NCBI GenBank assembly: GCA_031178645.1
Contig: JAPSIP010000030.1
Span: forward strand, 1-10,814
Direction of reading: 5' to 3'
Source of the DNA: Paracoccus sp. (in: a-proteobacteria)
Lineage (GTDB): Bacteria; Pseudomonadota; Alphaproteobacteria; Rhodobacterales; Rhodobacteraceae
Length of the DNA stretch: 10,814 nucleotides
Both the position numbers and the translations under genes were made by a program. Numbering within the stretch: the first letter of the stretch is position 1; each line of letters begins with the position of its first letter. Shown one piece after another: positions 1 to 6,519 of the stretch. Below the pieces are notes generated by a model. The model was not told where the DNA came from. It searched no databases and saw only the letters and a program-made list of their open reading frames with translations.

Positions 1-14
1 GCAGGCGGGGCGAT

Positions 15-39
15 GGAACGCGTCCTGCAGCAGGTTGTT
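15..39 (+). promoter_or_regulatory. candidate EcfG-type (general stress sigma) promoter for the 86-residue gene
   Basis: GGAAC at 15-19 is followed by exactly 16 bases and then TGTT at 36-39. The alphaproteobacterial EcfG consensus is GGAAC-N16-17-CGTT, so there is one mismatch, in the least strict -10 base. The element ends 27 bases before the ATG at 67, leaving room for a short leader containing the AGGAGGA ribosome site. The assignment is inferred from the pattern and from a perfect copy upstream of the CsbD gene. One match in GC-rich DNA can arise by chance. Confidence 0.4.
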
Positions 40-66
40 GGGTTCTCAGCGGCAGGAGGATCAGCC

Positions 67-327
67 ATGACCCGTGTGACATTCAGCATCGACGATCTGG
101 GCCCGTTCGACGGATCGGTCCGATACGGAAACCTGACCGAGGGCGAGATCGCCTTCACCGCGATCCCCGTCCGCGCGACCGAGTTCACCGGCGCCAGGAC
201 CATCAGGATCGCCCCCGAGGACGGTCCCGAGTTCGAGGCCACGGTGGTCAGGATCACGACCGACGGCGGCTATCGCCAGCAGTTCGACGACCGCATGACG
301 GGCTATGTCGCCTTCCGCACCGGCTAG
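67..327 (+). CDS. small hypothetical protein (86 residues)
   Basis: I do not recognise the family. The ATG at 67 is preferred because AGGAGGA at 54-60 is a near-perfect ribosome site at good spacing. An in-frame ATG at 13 has a poor site and would lie just in front of the candidate promoter at 15-39. The product is acidic and soluble, with no signal peptide, membrane segment or cysteine. It is rich in T, V, F and G, with alternating polar and hydrophobic residues that suggest a small beta-rich fold. Codon use matches the neighbours. It converges with the BCCT carrier gene across 66 bases. A stress-related role is suggested only by the EcfG-like element upstream. I am fairly sure it is a real gene and do not know its function. 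Confidence 0.7.
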   Translation: MTRVTFSIDDLGPFDGSVRYGNLTEGEIAFTAIPVRATEFTGARTIRIAPEDGPEFEATVVRITTDGGYRQQFDDRMTGYVAFRTG

Positions 328-344
328 GGCCTCGCGTTCCGGTC

Positions 345-376
345 GCCGGCAAGGGCCTGCCGGTCCTGATCCGGCA
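345..376. terminator. possible two-way terminator-like structure between convergent genes
   Basis: The element TGCCGG at 358-363 can pair with CCGGCA at 346-351 (6 pairs, loop of 6) or with CCGGCA at 371-376 (6 pairs, loop of 7). The two hairpins exclude each other. The location, between the stop codons of two facing genes, fits transcript ends in both directions. No T-tract follows on either strand, so classic intrinsic termination is unproven. It may only protect the 3' ends. Confidence 0.35.
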
Positions 377-393
377 CGCCCCTCCGAAGCCCT

Positions 394-2052
394 TTATCGC
401 GGTTCGGCCATCAACCCCTTCACAAGCGCGAAGCTTGCGCCCAGCAGGACGATCGCAAAGGGAAAGCCCGTCGACACGGCCATCGCTTGCAGCGCGGCCA
501 ATCCGCCGCCCAGCAGCAGGGCGATGGCGATCAGCCCTTCGAAGGTGGCCCAGAACACGCGCTGCGGGGTCGGCGCGTTCATCTTGCCGCCCGCGCTGAT
601 CGTGTCGATCACCAGCGACCCCGAATCCGACGAGGTGACGAAGAACACGATGACCAGCACGATCCCCACCAGCGACGTGATCCCCGTCAGCGGCAGATGG
701 GCCAGCATCTCGAACAGCTGCAGTTCAAGCGCGGCGTCCTGGACCGAGACCAGCCCCTGGTTCACCACCTGGCTGATCGCCGTCCCGCCAAGCGCCGTCA
801 TCCACAGGGTCGAGACGAGCGAGGGGATCAGCAGCACTGCGATCAGGAACTCGCGCACGGTGCGGCCGCGGCTGATGCGGGCGATGAACATGCCGACGAA
901 GGGCGACCAGCTGATCCACCAGGCCCAGTAGAAGGCGGTCCAGCCCTGGCGGAAGTTGTCGTCGTCGCGGCCGACGGGGTTGGACAGCGCCGGCAGATAC
1001 TGGGCATAGGCCTGCAGGTTTTTGAAGAAGCCCGTGACGATCTGCATCGTCGGCCCGGTGGCGATCACGAAGACCAGCAGCAGGACGGCCAGGCCCATGT
1101 TGATCTCGGACAGGCGCTTGACGCCCTTGTCCATTCCCGCGACGACCGATGCGGTGGCGATGCCGGTGATGACGATGATTAGGAAGATCATCGCCCCTGT
1201 GGTGGCCGGAAGCCCGAACAGGAAGTTCAGCCCCGCGCTTGCCTGCTGCGCGCCCAGCCCAAGCGAGGTGGACAGCCCGAAGATCGTCGCGAACACGGCC
1301 AGGATGTCGACCACATGGCCCGGCCAGCCCCAGACCCTTTCCCCGAAGATCGGATACAGGATCGACCGCAGGGTCATGGGCAGGCCCTTGTTGAACGAGA
1401 ACAGCGCCAGCGACAGCGCGACGATGGCATAGATCGACCAGGGATGCAGCGCCCAGTGGAAGATCGTGGCGGCCATGGCCAGCCGCCGCGCGCCTTCCGC
1501 ATCGCCGGGCACCCCATCCAGGGGCGCCCAGTCCGTGCGCGTTCCATCCGGCCCCGTGACCGGCCCGTCGAAGGCGGCGGTGTAATTGCCCAGGGGCTCG
1601 GACACGCCATAGAACATCAGGCCGATGCCCATCCCGGCCGCGAACAGCATGGAAAACCATGACACATAGCTGTAGTCGGGCGTCGCATCCGGCCCGCCCA
1701 GCCTGATGCGGCCAAGCGGCAGCACGATCAGCGCCAGGCACAGCAGCACGAACAGGTTGCCCACCACGATGAAGAACCAGTCGAGGTTCGCCGTCAGGAA
1801 ATCCCGCAGCCCCGCGAACAGCGGATCCAGCGTGTTCTGGAACATCAGCGTCAGAAGGGTGAAGGCGACCACGCCCAGGGCCGAGATGCTGAAGACGATG
1901 TTGTGGATATCAAGCTCGAACACGAACCGGCGTCGGTAGTTGATGTTGTCCTGACCCACCTCGTAATCCGTCTGGATCACCTGGGTCGCGCCCTCTGGGG
2001 CGGGGATGGCATCGGGCGTCTGCGGGTCGAGGGGGACGGCTTGATCGGGCAA
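394..2052 (-). CDS. BCCT family betaine/carnitine/choline transporter
   Basis: Secondary carrier of the betaine/carnitine/choline transporter family, an inner-membrane protein of 552 residues with about 12 hydrophobic segments. Two family hallmarks are clear. The glycine-rich motif GMGIG is at 140-144. The tryptophan box covers 374-385 (FYWAWWISWSPF), with W378, W379 and W382 matching the betaine-binding Trp residues of BetP. T473-S474 match a BetP sodium site. The GMGIG form, rather than the Asp-bearing form of proton-coupled choline carriers, points to Na+-coupled uptake of betaine or a similar solute. The start is TTG, chosen because AAAAGGA lies 7 bases upstream and no ATG or GTG offers a better site. 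A hydrophilic N-tail of about 45 residues is present. The protein ends at the last membrane segment, without the long C-tail that senses osmolarity in BetP. A loop at about 155-190 is longer than in BetP. The exact substrate is not determined. Confidence 0.93.
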   Translation of the reverse strand: MPDQAVPLDPQTPDAIPAPEGATQVIQTDYEVGQDNINYRRRFVFELDIHNIVFSISALGVVAFTLLTLMFQNTLDPLFAGLRDFLTANLDWFFIVVGNLFVLLCLALIVLPLGRIRLGGPDATPDYSYVSWFSMLFAAGMGIGLMFYGVSEPLGNYTAAFDGPVTGPDGTRTDWAPLDGVPGDAEGARRLAMAATIFHWALHPWSIYAIVALSLALFSFNKGLPMTLRSILYPIFGERVWGWPGHVVDILAVFATIFGLSTSLGLGAQQASAGLNFLFGLPATTGAMIFLIIVITGIATASVVAGMDKGVKRLSEINMGLAVLLLVFVIATGPTMQIVTGFFKNLQAYAQYLPALSNPVGRDDDNFRQGWTAFYWAWWISWSPFVGMFIARISRGRTVREFLIAVLLIPSLVSTLWMTALGGTAISQVVNQGLVSVQDAALELQLFEMLAHLPLTGITSLVGIVLVIVFFVTSSDSGSLVIDTISAGGKMNAPTPQRVFWATFEGLIAIALLLGGGLAALQAMAVSTGFPFAIVLLGASFALVKGLMAEPR

Positions 2053-2156
2053 GTGCGGATCCTTTTCCGTGTCGCGTGGCTTCTGCCGGAAAGGGATGGC
2101 GGAACGGCCTGCGGGGTTGCCATGGGCAGGCCGCTCTCGGTCCCGTTACCGGCGGC

Positions 2157-2196
2157 GATTGTGAAGCCAAACAATCCGGGGCGCTGAAAGTTCAGC
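2157..2196. promoter_or_regulatory. two inverted repeats upstream of the BCCT gene (candidate operator)
   Basis: GATTGT at 2157-2162 and ACAATC at 2171-2176 form an inverted repeat with an 8-base centre. Seven bases further on, GCTGAAAGTTCAGC at 2183-2196 is a perfect 6-base-arm dyad around AG. Both lie 105-145 bases upstream of the TTG start, in the only place available for this gene's promoter. The TGAA-N2-TTCA core resembles the layout of operators bound by BetI-type TetR repressors of choline/betaine genes. That link is inferred from memory of the motif. I could not fix a convincing -35/-10 pair. Confidence 0.35.
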
Positions 2197-2237
2197 CGAA
2201 ATGCCCCCGAAAGGCCATTCTTGCGCTATGGACACGC

Positions 2238-2261
2238 AAAAGACCCCGCAGAAGCGGGGTC
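2238..2261 (-). terminator. intrinsic terminator of the CsbD-family gene
   Basis: Read leftward, a perfect 8-pair GC-rich stem (GACCCCGC with GCGGGGTC, 2242-2261) with a 4-base loop is followed directly by TTTT (2238-2241). It lies 25 bases past the stop codon of the CsbD gene. It separates that gene from the BCCT gene downstream on the same strand, so the two are probably independent transcripts. Confidence 0.85.
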
Positions 2262-2285
2262 CTGGGCAGGGCCATGGCCCCTGGT

Positions 2286-2468
2286 TCAGATGTCGTTGCC
2301 GAGCTTGCCTTTGACAGTGCCCGTCACGTCCTGCACCGAACCCTTGGTCTTCTGCGCCTTGCCTTCGGCCTGCAGGGACTGGTCGTCGGTCATCTTGCCG
2401 ACGCCGTCCTTCACGCTGCCCGCCGTCTTGTTTGCCGCCGCCTTCATCTTGTCGGTCATCTCGCCCAT
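2286..2468 (-). CDS. CsbD family stress protein (60 residues)
   Basis: Small, hydrophilic, Lys/Gly/Asp-rich protein of the CsbD family. These are abundant general-stress proteins whose molecular action is unknown. The sequence shows the family's spaced pattern of Gly-Lys units: GSVKDGVGKMT at about 17-27, LQAEGKAQKTKGSVQD at about 32-47, then a closing GTVKGKLGN. It has no signal peptide or membrane segment, and 60 residues is normal for the family. The ATG at 2468 has AAGGAG at 2476-2481 on the coding strand, 7 bases away. A general-stress promoter element lies 37 bases upstream and a clear terminator follows. Transcription is therefore monocistronic and divergent from the iron operon. Confidence 0.92.
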   Translation of the reverse strand: MGEMTDKMKAAANKTAGSVKDGVGKMTDDQSLQAEGKAQKTKGSVQDVTGTVKGKLGNDI

Positions 2469-2504
2469 TTTCGCGCTCCTTCATTTGCCTGATTTCGCAA
2501 GATC

Positions 2505-2529
2505 AACGCGGCCCACAGGTGGCCGTTCC
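2505..2529 (-). promoter_or_regulatory. EcfG-type general stress promoter of the CsbD gene
   Basis: On the minus strand GGAAC (2529-2525), a 16-base spacer and CGTT (2508-2505) reproduce the EcfG/SigT/RpoE2-type consensus of alphaproteobacteria without a mismatch. The -10 box ends 36 bases before the ATG, so a start near 2498 would give a leader of about 30 bases carrying the ribosome site. CsbD genes are frequent members of this regulon, which supports the call. Whether this organism has EcfG cannot be seen here. The spacer itself contains CGGCC and GGCCG arms, which may be incidental. Confidence 0.65.
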
Positions 2530-2533
2530 GCCT

Positions 2534-2549
2534 GCGGGCGGCAGCCCGC
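2534..2549. other. small perfect hairpin in the divergent intergenic region
   Basis: GCGGGC (2534-2539) and GCCCGC (2544-2549) form a 6-pair stem with a GGCA loop. It sits just upstream of the CsbD promoter element and about 150 bases before the first imelysin gene. It has no T-tract and its role is unknown. Confidence 0.3.
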
Positions 2550-2611
2550 GTGAACGTGATCGCGGCGTGACGGAAAGGCGGGAACACCCCCCCTCGCCCT
2601 GCATATTCCGA

Positions 2612-2640
2612 TTGACTTGCCGCGAAATCCGACAAAAAGA
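2612..2640 (+). promoter_or_regulatory. possible promoter of the iron operon
   Basis: TTGACT at 2612-2617 is a good -35 hexamer in the AT-richer part of the divergent gap. The matching -10 region, near 2635-2640 (AAAAGA), is poor. The box lies about 80 bases before the ATG at 2696. A CCGA motif occurs at 2608-2611 and again at 2629-2632, flanking the -35 box. Iron control is expected for this gene set, but I see no standard Fur box or Irr (ICE) box. An IscR/RirA-type iron element remains possible. Confidence 0.3.
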
Positions 2641-2695
2641 CTTGGGCGGACCGGCGGTGCCTGTCCCTGATCCTGCCTTCTTCAAGGAAATCACC

Positions 2696-3946
2696 ATGTC
2701 GCTGCGCCGTCGATTCCCGCTGGTCCTGTGCCTGCTTCCCACATCTGTGCTGGCAAGCCCCGCCGAGGTGGTGACCACCTATGCCGACATCGCACTTGCG
2801 ACCTATGGGGACAGCCTGTCCACGGCGCAGGCCCTGCGGGCGGCGGTGGGTGACCTTGTAACCGACCCTTCGCCCGAAACGCTGGCCGCCGCGCGCCAGG
2901 CCTGGACGGCCGCGCGCGTGCCTTATCAGCAGTCCGAGGTGTTCCGCTTCGGCAATCCGATCGTCGATGACTGGGAAGGGCGGGTGAACGCCTGGCCGCT
3001 GGACGAGGGGCTGATCGACTATGTCGCCGAAGGCACCCCCTCGGCCGAGGATAACGAGCTGGCGCAGTTGAACGTGATCGCCAATCCTGTCCTTGAACTG
3101 GGATCCGAGACGCTGAATGCTGCGACCATCACTCCCGACACGATCCGCGCGCTGCACGAGGCTGGCGGGATCGAGGCCAATGTCGCCTCGGGCTATCACG
3201 CGATCGAGTTCCTGCTGTGGGGGCAGGATCTGAACGGAACGGGACCGGGCGCGGGAAACCGTCCGCACACGGATTTCGAGGCGGGCGATGGCTGCACCAA
3301 CGGCAATTGCGACCGCCGCGCCGACTACCTGCTCGCTGCGACCGATCTGCTTGTGTCCGACCTGCGGGAAATGACTGCCAACTGGGAAACCGGCGGACCC
3401 GCGCGCGCCGCGGTCACGGCCGATCCGCAGGCCGGGCTGCGGGCCATGCTGACCGGGATGGGCAGCCTGTCCTATGGCGAACAGGCGGGCGAGCGGATGA
3501 AGCTGGGCCTGATGCTGAACGACCCCGAGGAAGAGCATGACTGCTTCTCGGACCAGACCCATCTCAGCCACTACCATGACGGACTGGGCATCCAGAACGT
3601 CTATCTGGGGCGCTACGTGCGAGTGGATGGGACCGAGGTTGCTGGCCCGTCCCTGTCGGGACTGGTGGCCGACGCGGATGCTGGCGTGGATCAGGCGCTG
3701 CAGGCCGATCTTGGTGCGACGATGGTGGCGCTGACCGCGCTGCGCGACAAGGCCGAAGCGGGGATGGCCTATGACCAGATGCTGGCGCCGGGCAACCAGG
3801 ACGGCGCGGGGATCATCCAGGCCGGCGTGGACGGGCTGGTGAAACAGGCGAAATCCATCGAGCGCGCGGTCGCGGCCCTTGGCTTGAACGGCATCGCCTT
3901 CGAAGGGTCCGAGAGCCTCGACGATCCGAACGCGGTCTTCCAGTAA
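2696..3946 (+). CDS. imelysin family (peptidase M75/IrpA-like) periplasmic protein
   Basis: Periplasmic iron-associated protein of the imelysin (M75, IrpA/ICMP-like) family, 416 residues. A Sec signal peptide (RRR, hydrophobic run, cleavage probably after A20) is followed by two helical repeats. The first contains the family's GxHxxE motif as G166-Y-H168-A-I-E171. The second contains the conserved HDCFSDQTH block at 281-289. Cys200 and Cys205 (CTNGNC) probably form a disulfide. The ATG at 2696 is set by AAGGAAA at 2684-2690 and by the signal peptide. The open frame extends upstream to 2432 without coding character. This is the first gene of a four-gene operon, and the next start follows its stop by 12 bases. 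The family was first described as peptidases but is now mostly seen as iron-binding. I favour an iron-uptake role and do not claim protease activity. Confidence 0.92.
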   Translation: MSLRRRFPLVLCLLPTSVLASPAEVVTTYADIALATYGDSLSTAQALRAAVGDLVTDPSPETLAAARQAWTAARVPYQQSEVFRFGNPIVDDWEGRVNAWPLDEGLIDYVAEGTPSAEDNELAQLNVIANPVLELGSETLNAATITPDTIRALHEAGGIEANVASGYHAIEFLLWGQDLNGTGPGAGNRPHTDFEAGDGCTNGNCDRRADYLLAATDLLVSDLREMTANWETGGPARAAVTADPQAGLRAMLTGMGSLSYGEQAGERMKLGLMLNDPEEEHDCFSDQTHLSHYHDGLGIQNVYLGRYVRVDGTEVAGPSLSGLVADADAGVDQALQADLGATMVALTALRDKAEAGMAYDQMLAPGNQDGAGIIQAGVDGLVKQAKSIERAVAALGLNGIAFEGSESLDDPNAVFQ

Positions 3947-3958
3947 GGAGGGCCTGCC

Positions 3959-5551
3959 GTGGCACGCGCCTTGGTCAGGATAGCGGCGGCCCTGGCGGCC
4001 TGCCTCGGCGCGGCTGCCGCGCCGGGCCTGTCCGACACACCGTCCGACGCGCTGCGGGCGGTGCCGGTGGCGCCCGGTCCGGCCATGGCCACGGACTGGC
4101 AGGGTGAACCCCATCTGCCGATCATCCCCCGCACCGAAGCCGAGGCCGCGCGGATCGCGGCGGTGCTGGCGCCGCCCGCCGATTTCACCCGGCCTGAGTC
4201 CTTCGAGGACAAGCCCGCCGGGGCCGCCACGGCGCGCTTCGTCCCGACGGCGGATGCCTTTTCGCATTTCCCGCCCAACCTGCCCCCCACGCGCGAGATG
4301 GACTTCAAGCTGGGCAACGCCATCTTCCGCAAGCTCTGGGCCGGCGCCCCGTCCTCGACCAGGGGCAGCGACGGGCTGGGGCCGCTTTACAACGCCCGCG
4401 CCTGCCAGAACTGCCACATCAAGGACGGGCGCGGGCATCTGCCCCATGGGCCGGACGACAGCCGCGTCTCGGCCTTTCTGCGCCTGTCGGTCCCGGGCGG
4501 CCCCGCCCGGCCCCAGATCCCGGACTATATCCCCACCAGCCCCGACCCGGTCTACGGCGCCCAGTTGCAGGACCTGGCCCTGGCGGGCTTTCTGGCCGAG
4601 GCGCGGATGGGCATCGCCTGGGCCGAGGAACCTGTCACCTTGGCCGACGGCACGGTCGTCACCCTGCGCCGCCCCTCCTTCGCGGTGGAAAGTCCCGCGC
4701 ATGGCGCGCCGCATCCCGACCTGCAGGTCTCGGCCCGCGTCGCGCCGCAGATGATCGGCCTCGGCCTGCTCGAGGCGGTGCCCGTGGCCGACATCCTGGC
4801 CCTGGCCGATCCCGAGGACCGGGACGGGGATGGCGTATCCGGCAGGCCACAGATCGTCTGGTCCAGCGAATTCGACCGCCCGATGCTGGGCCGCTTTGGC
4901 CACAAGGCCGGCAACGCGACGATCCGCGAACAATCGGCAAGCGCCTTTCTGGGCGACATGGGCCTGTCGAACCCGCTGTTCCCTTTTGCCTTCGGCGAAT
5001 GCAGCGAAGCGCAGGCCGCCTGCCGCGCCGCACCCGCCGGGCAGGAACCGGACATCCGCGACGGGCTTGAGGTGGACGGCCAGGCCTTGGACCTGGTCAC
5101 GTTCTACAGCCGCAACCTGGCGGTGCCGGCCCGGCGCGGCCTGGACGATCCGCAGGTCCTGCGCGGCAAGAAGATCGCGCATGACATCGGCTGCACCAGT
5201 TGCCACAACCCCAAGTTCGTGACGCACCGGCTGGACGACCGGCCCGAACAAAGCTTCCAGTTGATCTGGCCCCATTCCGACATGCTGCTGCACGACATGG
5301 GCGAAGGGCTGGCCGACAACCGGCCCGAAAGCCGCGCGACGGGCCGCGAATGGCGCACCGCGCCCCTGTGGGGCATATCGCTGAACGGCACCGTTACGGG
5401 CGTCGAAAGCTATCTTCATGACGGCCGCGCCCGTTCCCTGATCGAGGCGATCCTGTGGCATGGGGGCGAAGCCCAGCCTGCCCGCGACGCGGTCGTCGCG
5501 CTGCCCACCTCTGATCGAAAGGCGTTGATCGCATGGCTGCAATCGCTCTGA
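3959..5551 (+). CDS. di-haem c-type cytochrome/oxidoreductase, DUF1111 family
   Basis: Exported two-haem c-type cytochrome of the DUF1111 (di-haem oxidoreductase, COG3488) family, 530 residues. A Sec signal peptide covers about 1-21. Two haem-attachment motifs are present: C149-Q-N-C152-H153 and C412-T-S-C415-H416. Asp-rich DRDGDGVSGR at 288-297 looks like a calcium loop. Other family blocks are GRFGHKAGN (311-319), SDMLLHDMGEGLAD (440-453) and YLHDGRARSLIEAILWHGG (485-503). The second half resembles MauG/cytochrome peroxidase folds. The start is GTG, with TAAGGAGGG at 3944-3952 partly made from the upstream stop codon. The preceding gene ends 12 bases earlier and the next one overlaps by 19 bases, so translation is coupled. 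The likely role is redox chemistry in the periplasm, perhaps on iron or its ligands. The substrate is unknown. Confidence 0.93.
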   Translation: MARALVRIAAALAACLGAAAAPGLSDTPSDALRAVPVAPGPAMATDWQGEPHLPIIPRTEAEAARIAAVLAPPADFTRPESFEDKPAGAATARFVPTADAFSHFPPNLPPTREMDFKLGNAIFRKLWAGAPSSTRGSDGLGPLYNARACQNCHIKDGRGHLPHGPDDSRVSAFLRLSVPGGPARPQIPDYIPTSPDPVYGAQLQDLALAGFLAEARMGIAWAEEPVTLADGTVVTLRRPSFAVESPAHGAPHPDLQVSARVAPQMIGLGLLEAVPVADILALADPEDRDGDGVSGRPQIVWSSEFDRPMLGRFGHKAGNATIREQSASAFLGDMGLSNPLFPFAFGECSEAQAACRAAPAGQEPDIRDGLEVDGQALDLVTFYSRNLAVPARRGLDDPQVLRGKKIAHDIGCTSCHNPKFVTHRLDDRPEQSFQLIWPHSDMLLHDMGEGLADNRPESRATGREWRTAPLWGISLNGTVTGVESYLHDGRARSLIEAILWHGGEAQPARDAVVALPTSDRKALIAWLQSL

Positions 5552-6519
5552 CCCGCGCAGCGGCCCTTGCGGCGCTACTGGCCACGCCCGCCACGGCCGA
5601 TCTGGCCGAGGCCGTGGATCAGGTCATCACCCCCGCCTATGCCCGGCTGGCCGATGCCGCGGCAGACCTGGACGCCGTTGCCCGGCGAGACTGCGCCCCC
5701 GGGGCAATGCAGGCGCCGTTCCAGCAGGCTTGGGACGCCTGGGCGCGGATCGATTTCCTGCGCCTCGGCCCCGCCGAGGAAGAGGGGCGGTCGCTTGCCA
5801 TCGCCTTCTGGCCCGATCCGAAATCGTCCGGCCTGCGGGCGCAGCAGGCGCTTGTCGCGGGCGATCCGCAGGTGATCGCGGACCCCGCCCGCTTTGCCCA
5901 GGTTTCGGTCGCGACGCGCGGGCTGTCGGGGCTGGAACGGCTGCTTTACCCTTCCGCCGTGACGGGCCCCGAGGACAGGCTTTGCGCCCTCCGCCGCGCC
6001 ACGGCGGCGGATCTGGCGCGGATGACGGCCGACATCGCTGCCGAATGGCCCGCCCATGCGGCGCTGCTGACGACGCCCGGCGACGCGAACACCAGCTATC
6101 TGACCACGGACGAGGCGCGGCAGGCGCTGTTCACCCAACTGGTGACGGGGCTGGCCTCGCTGGCCGACGGGCGGCTTGGCCGCCCCTTGGGGACGTTCCA
6201 GAAGCCCCGGCCGGAACGGGCCGAGGCGGTGGCGTCGGGCCGCAGCCTGCGCAACATCCGCCTGTCGCTGGAAGGGCTGCGGGATCTGGCCCTGGCGCTG
6301 CACCCCGACGCGCCCCAGACCCGGGCCGCCTTTAACCGCGCGCTGTCGCTTGCCGACGACCTGGACGACCCGGTCCTGGCGGGCGTTTCCACCCCCCAAG
6401 GGCGGCTGAAGGTCGAGATCCTCCAGCAGGCGGTGCAATCCGCCCAGGCTGCCGTCGAAACCGAGATCGGGGCGGCGCTTGGCGTCTCGGCGGGGTTCAA
6501 CGCGAAGGATGGCGACTGA
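5533..6519 (+). CDS. second imelysin family protein with altered GxHxxE motif
   Basis: A 328-residue exported protein of the imelysin family, from the shorter subgroup usually encoded beside DUF1111 and DUF1513 genes. The signal peptide ends with ATPATA, with cleavage after A22. The motif region reads G130-L-S132-G-L-E135, so Ser replaces the His of GxHxxE while Gly and Glu are kept. Other family features are the W68-D-A-W70 helix, the FWPDPKSSG block (92-100) and the closing GFNAKDGD (321-328). The ATG at 5533 lies inside the end of the cytochrome gene (19-base overlap). GAAAGG lies about 12 bases upstream, a slightly long spacing that fits translational coupling. The missing His suggests different metal binding from the first imelysin. 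The two may work as a pair, which is inference. Lipoprotein anchoring is not indicated. Confidence 0.88.
   Translation: MAAIALTRAAALAALLATPATADLAEAVDQVITPAYARLADAAADLDAVARRDCAPGAMQAPFQQAWDAWARIDFLRLGPAEEEGRSLAIAFWPDPKSSGLRAQQALVAGDPQVIADPARFAQVSVATRGLSGLERLLYPSAVTGPEDRLCALRRATAADLARMTADIAAEWPAHAALLTTPGDANTSYLTTDEARQALFTQLVTGLASLADGRLGRPLGTFQKPRPERAEAVASGRSLRNIRLSLEGLRDLALALHPDAPQTRAAFNRALSLADDLDDPVLAGVSTPQGRLKVEILQQAVQSAQAAVETEIGAALGVSAGFNAKDGD

Noticed and set aside
13..66. Earlier ATG at 13 for the first small gene
   Set aside because: It has a poor ribosome site and lies just ahead of the candidate promoter at 15-39. AGGAGGA strongly favours the ATG at 67.
2269..2280. 12-base palindrome GGGCCATGGCCC next to the CsbD terminator
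   Set aside because: Such GC-rich palindromes are expected by chance at this base composition, and the terminator stem beside it already explains the region.
2587..2593. Run of seven C residues as a slippage or phase-variation tract
   Set aside because: It is short, non-coding and not placed between promoter elements that I can define.
2696..2755. Lipoprotein signal in the first imelysin (Cys12 in the hydrophobic run)
   Set aside because: The residues before Cys12 do not form a lipobox and the Cys is too close to the N-terminus. A normal cleavage site follows at A20.
2456..5542. Very long open frame on the minus strand opposite the imelysin and cytochrome genes
   Set aside because: It is the mirror of two well-supported plus-strand genes in GC-rich DNA. 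Its product is Arg/Gly/Gln-rich low-complexity sequence with no family features.
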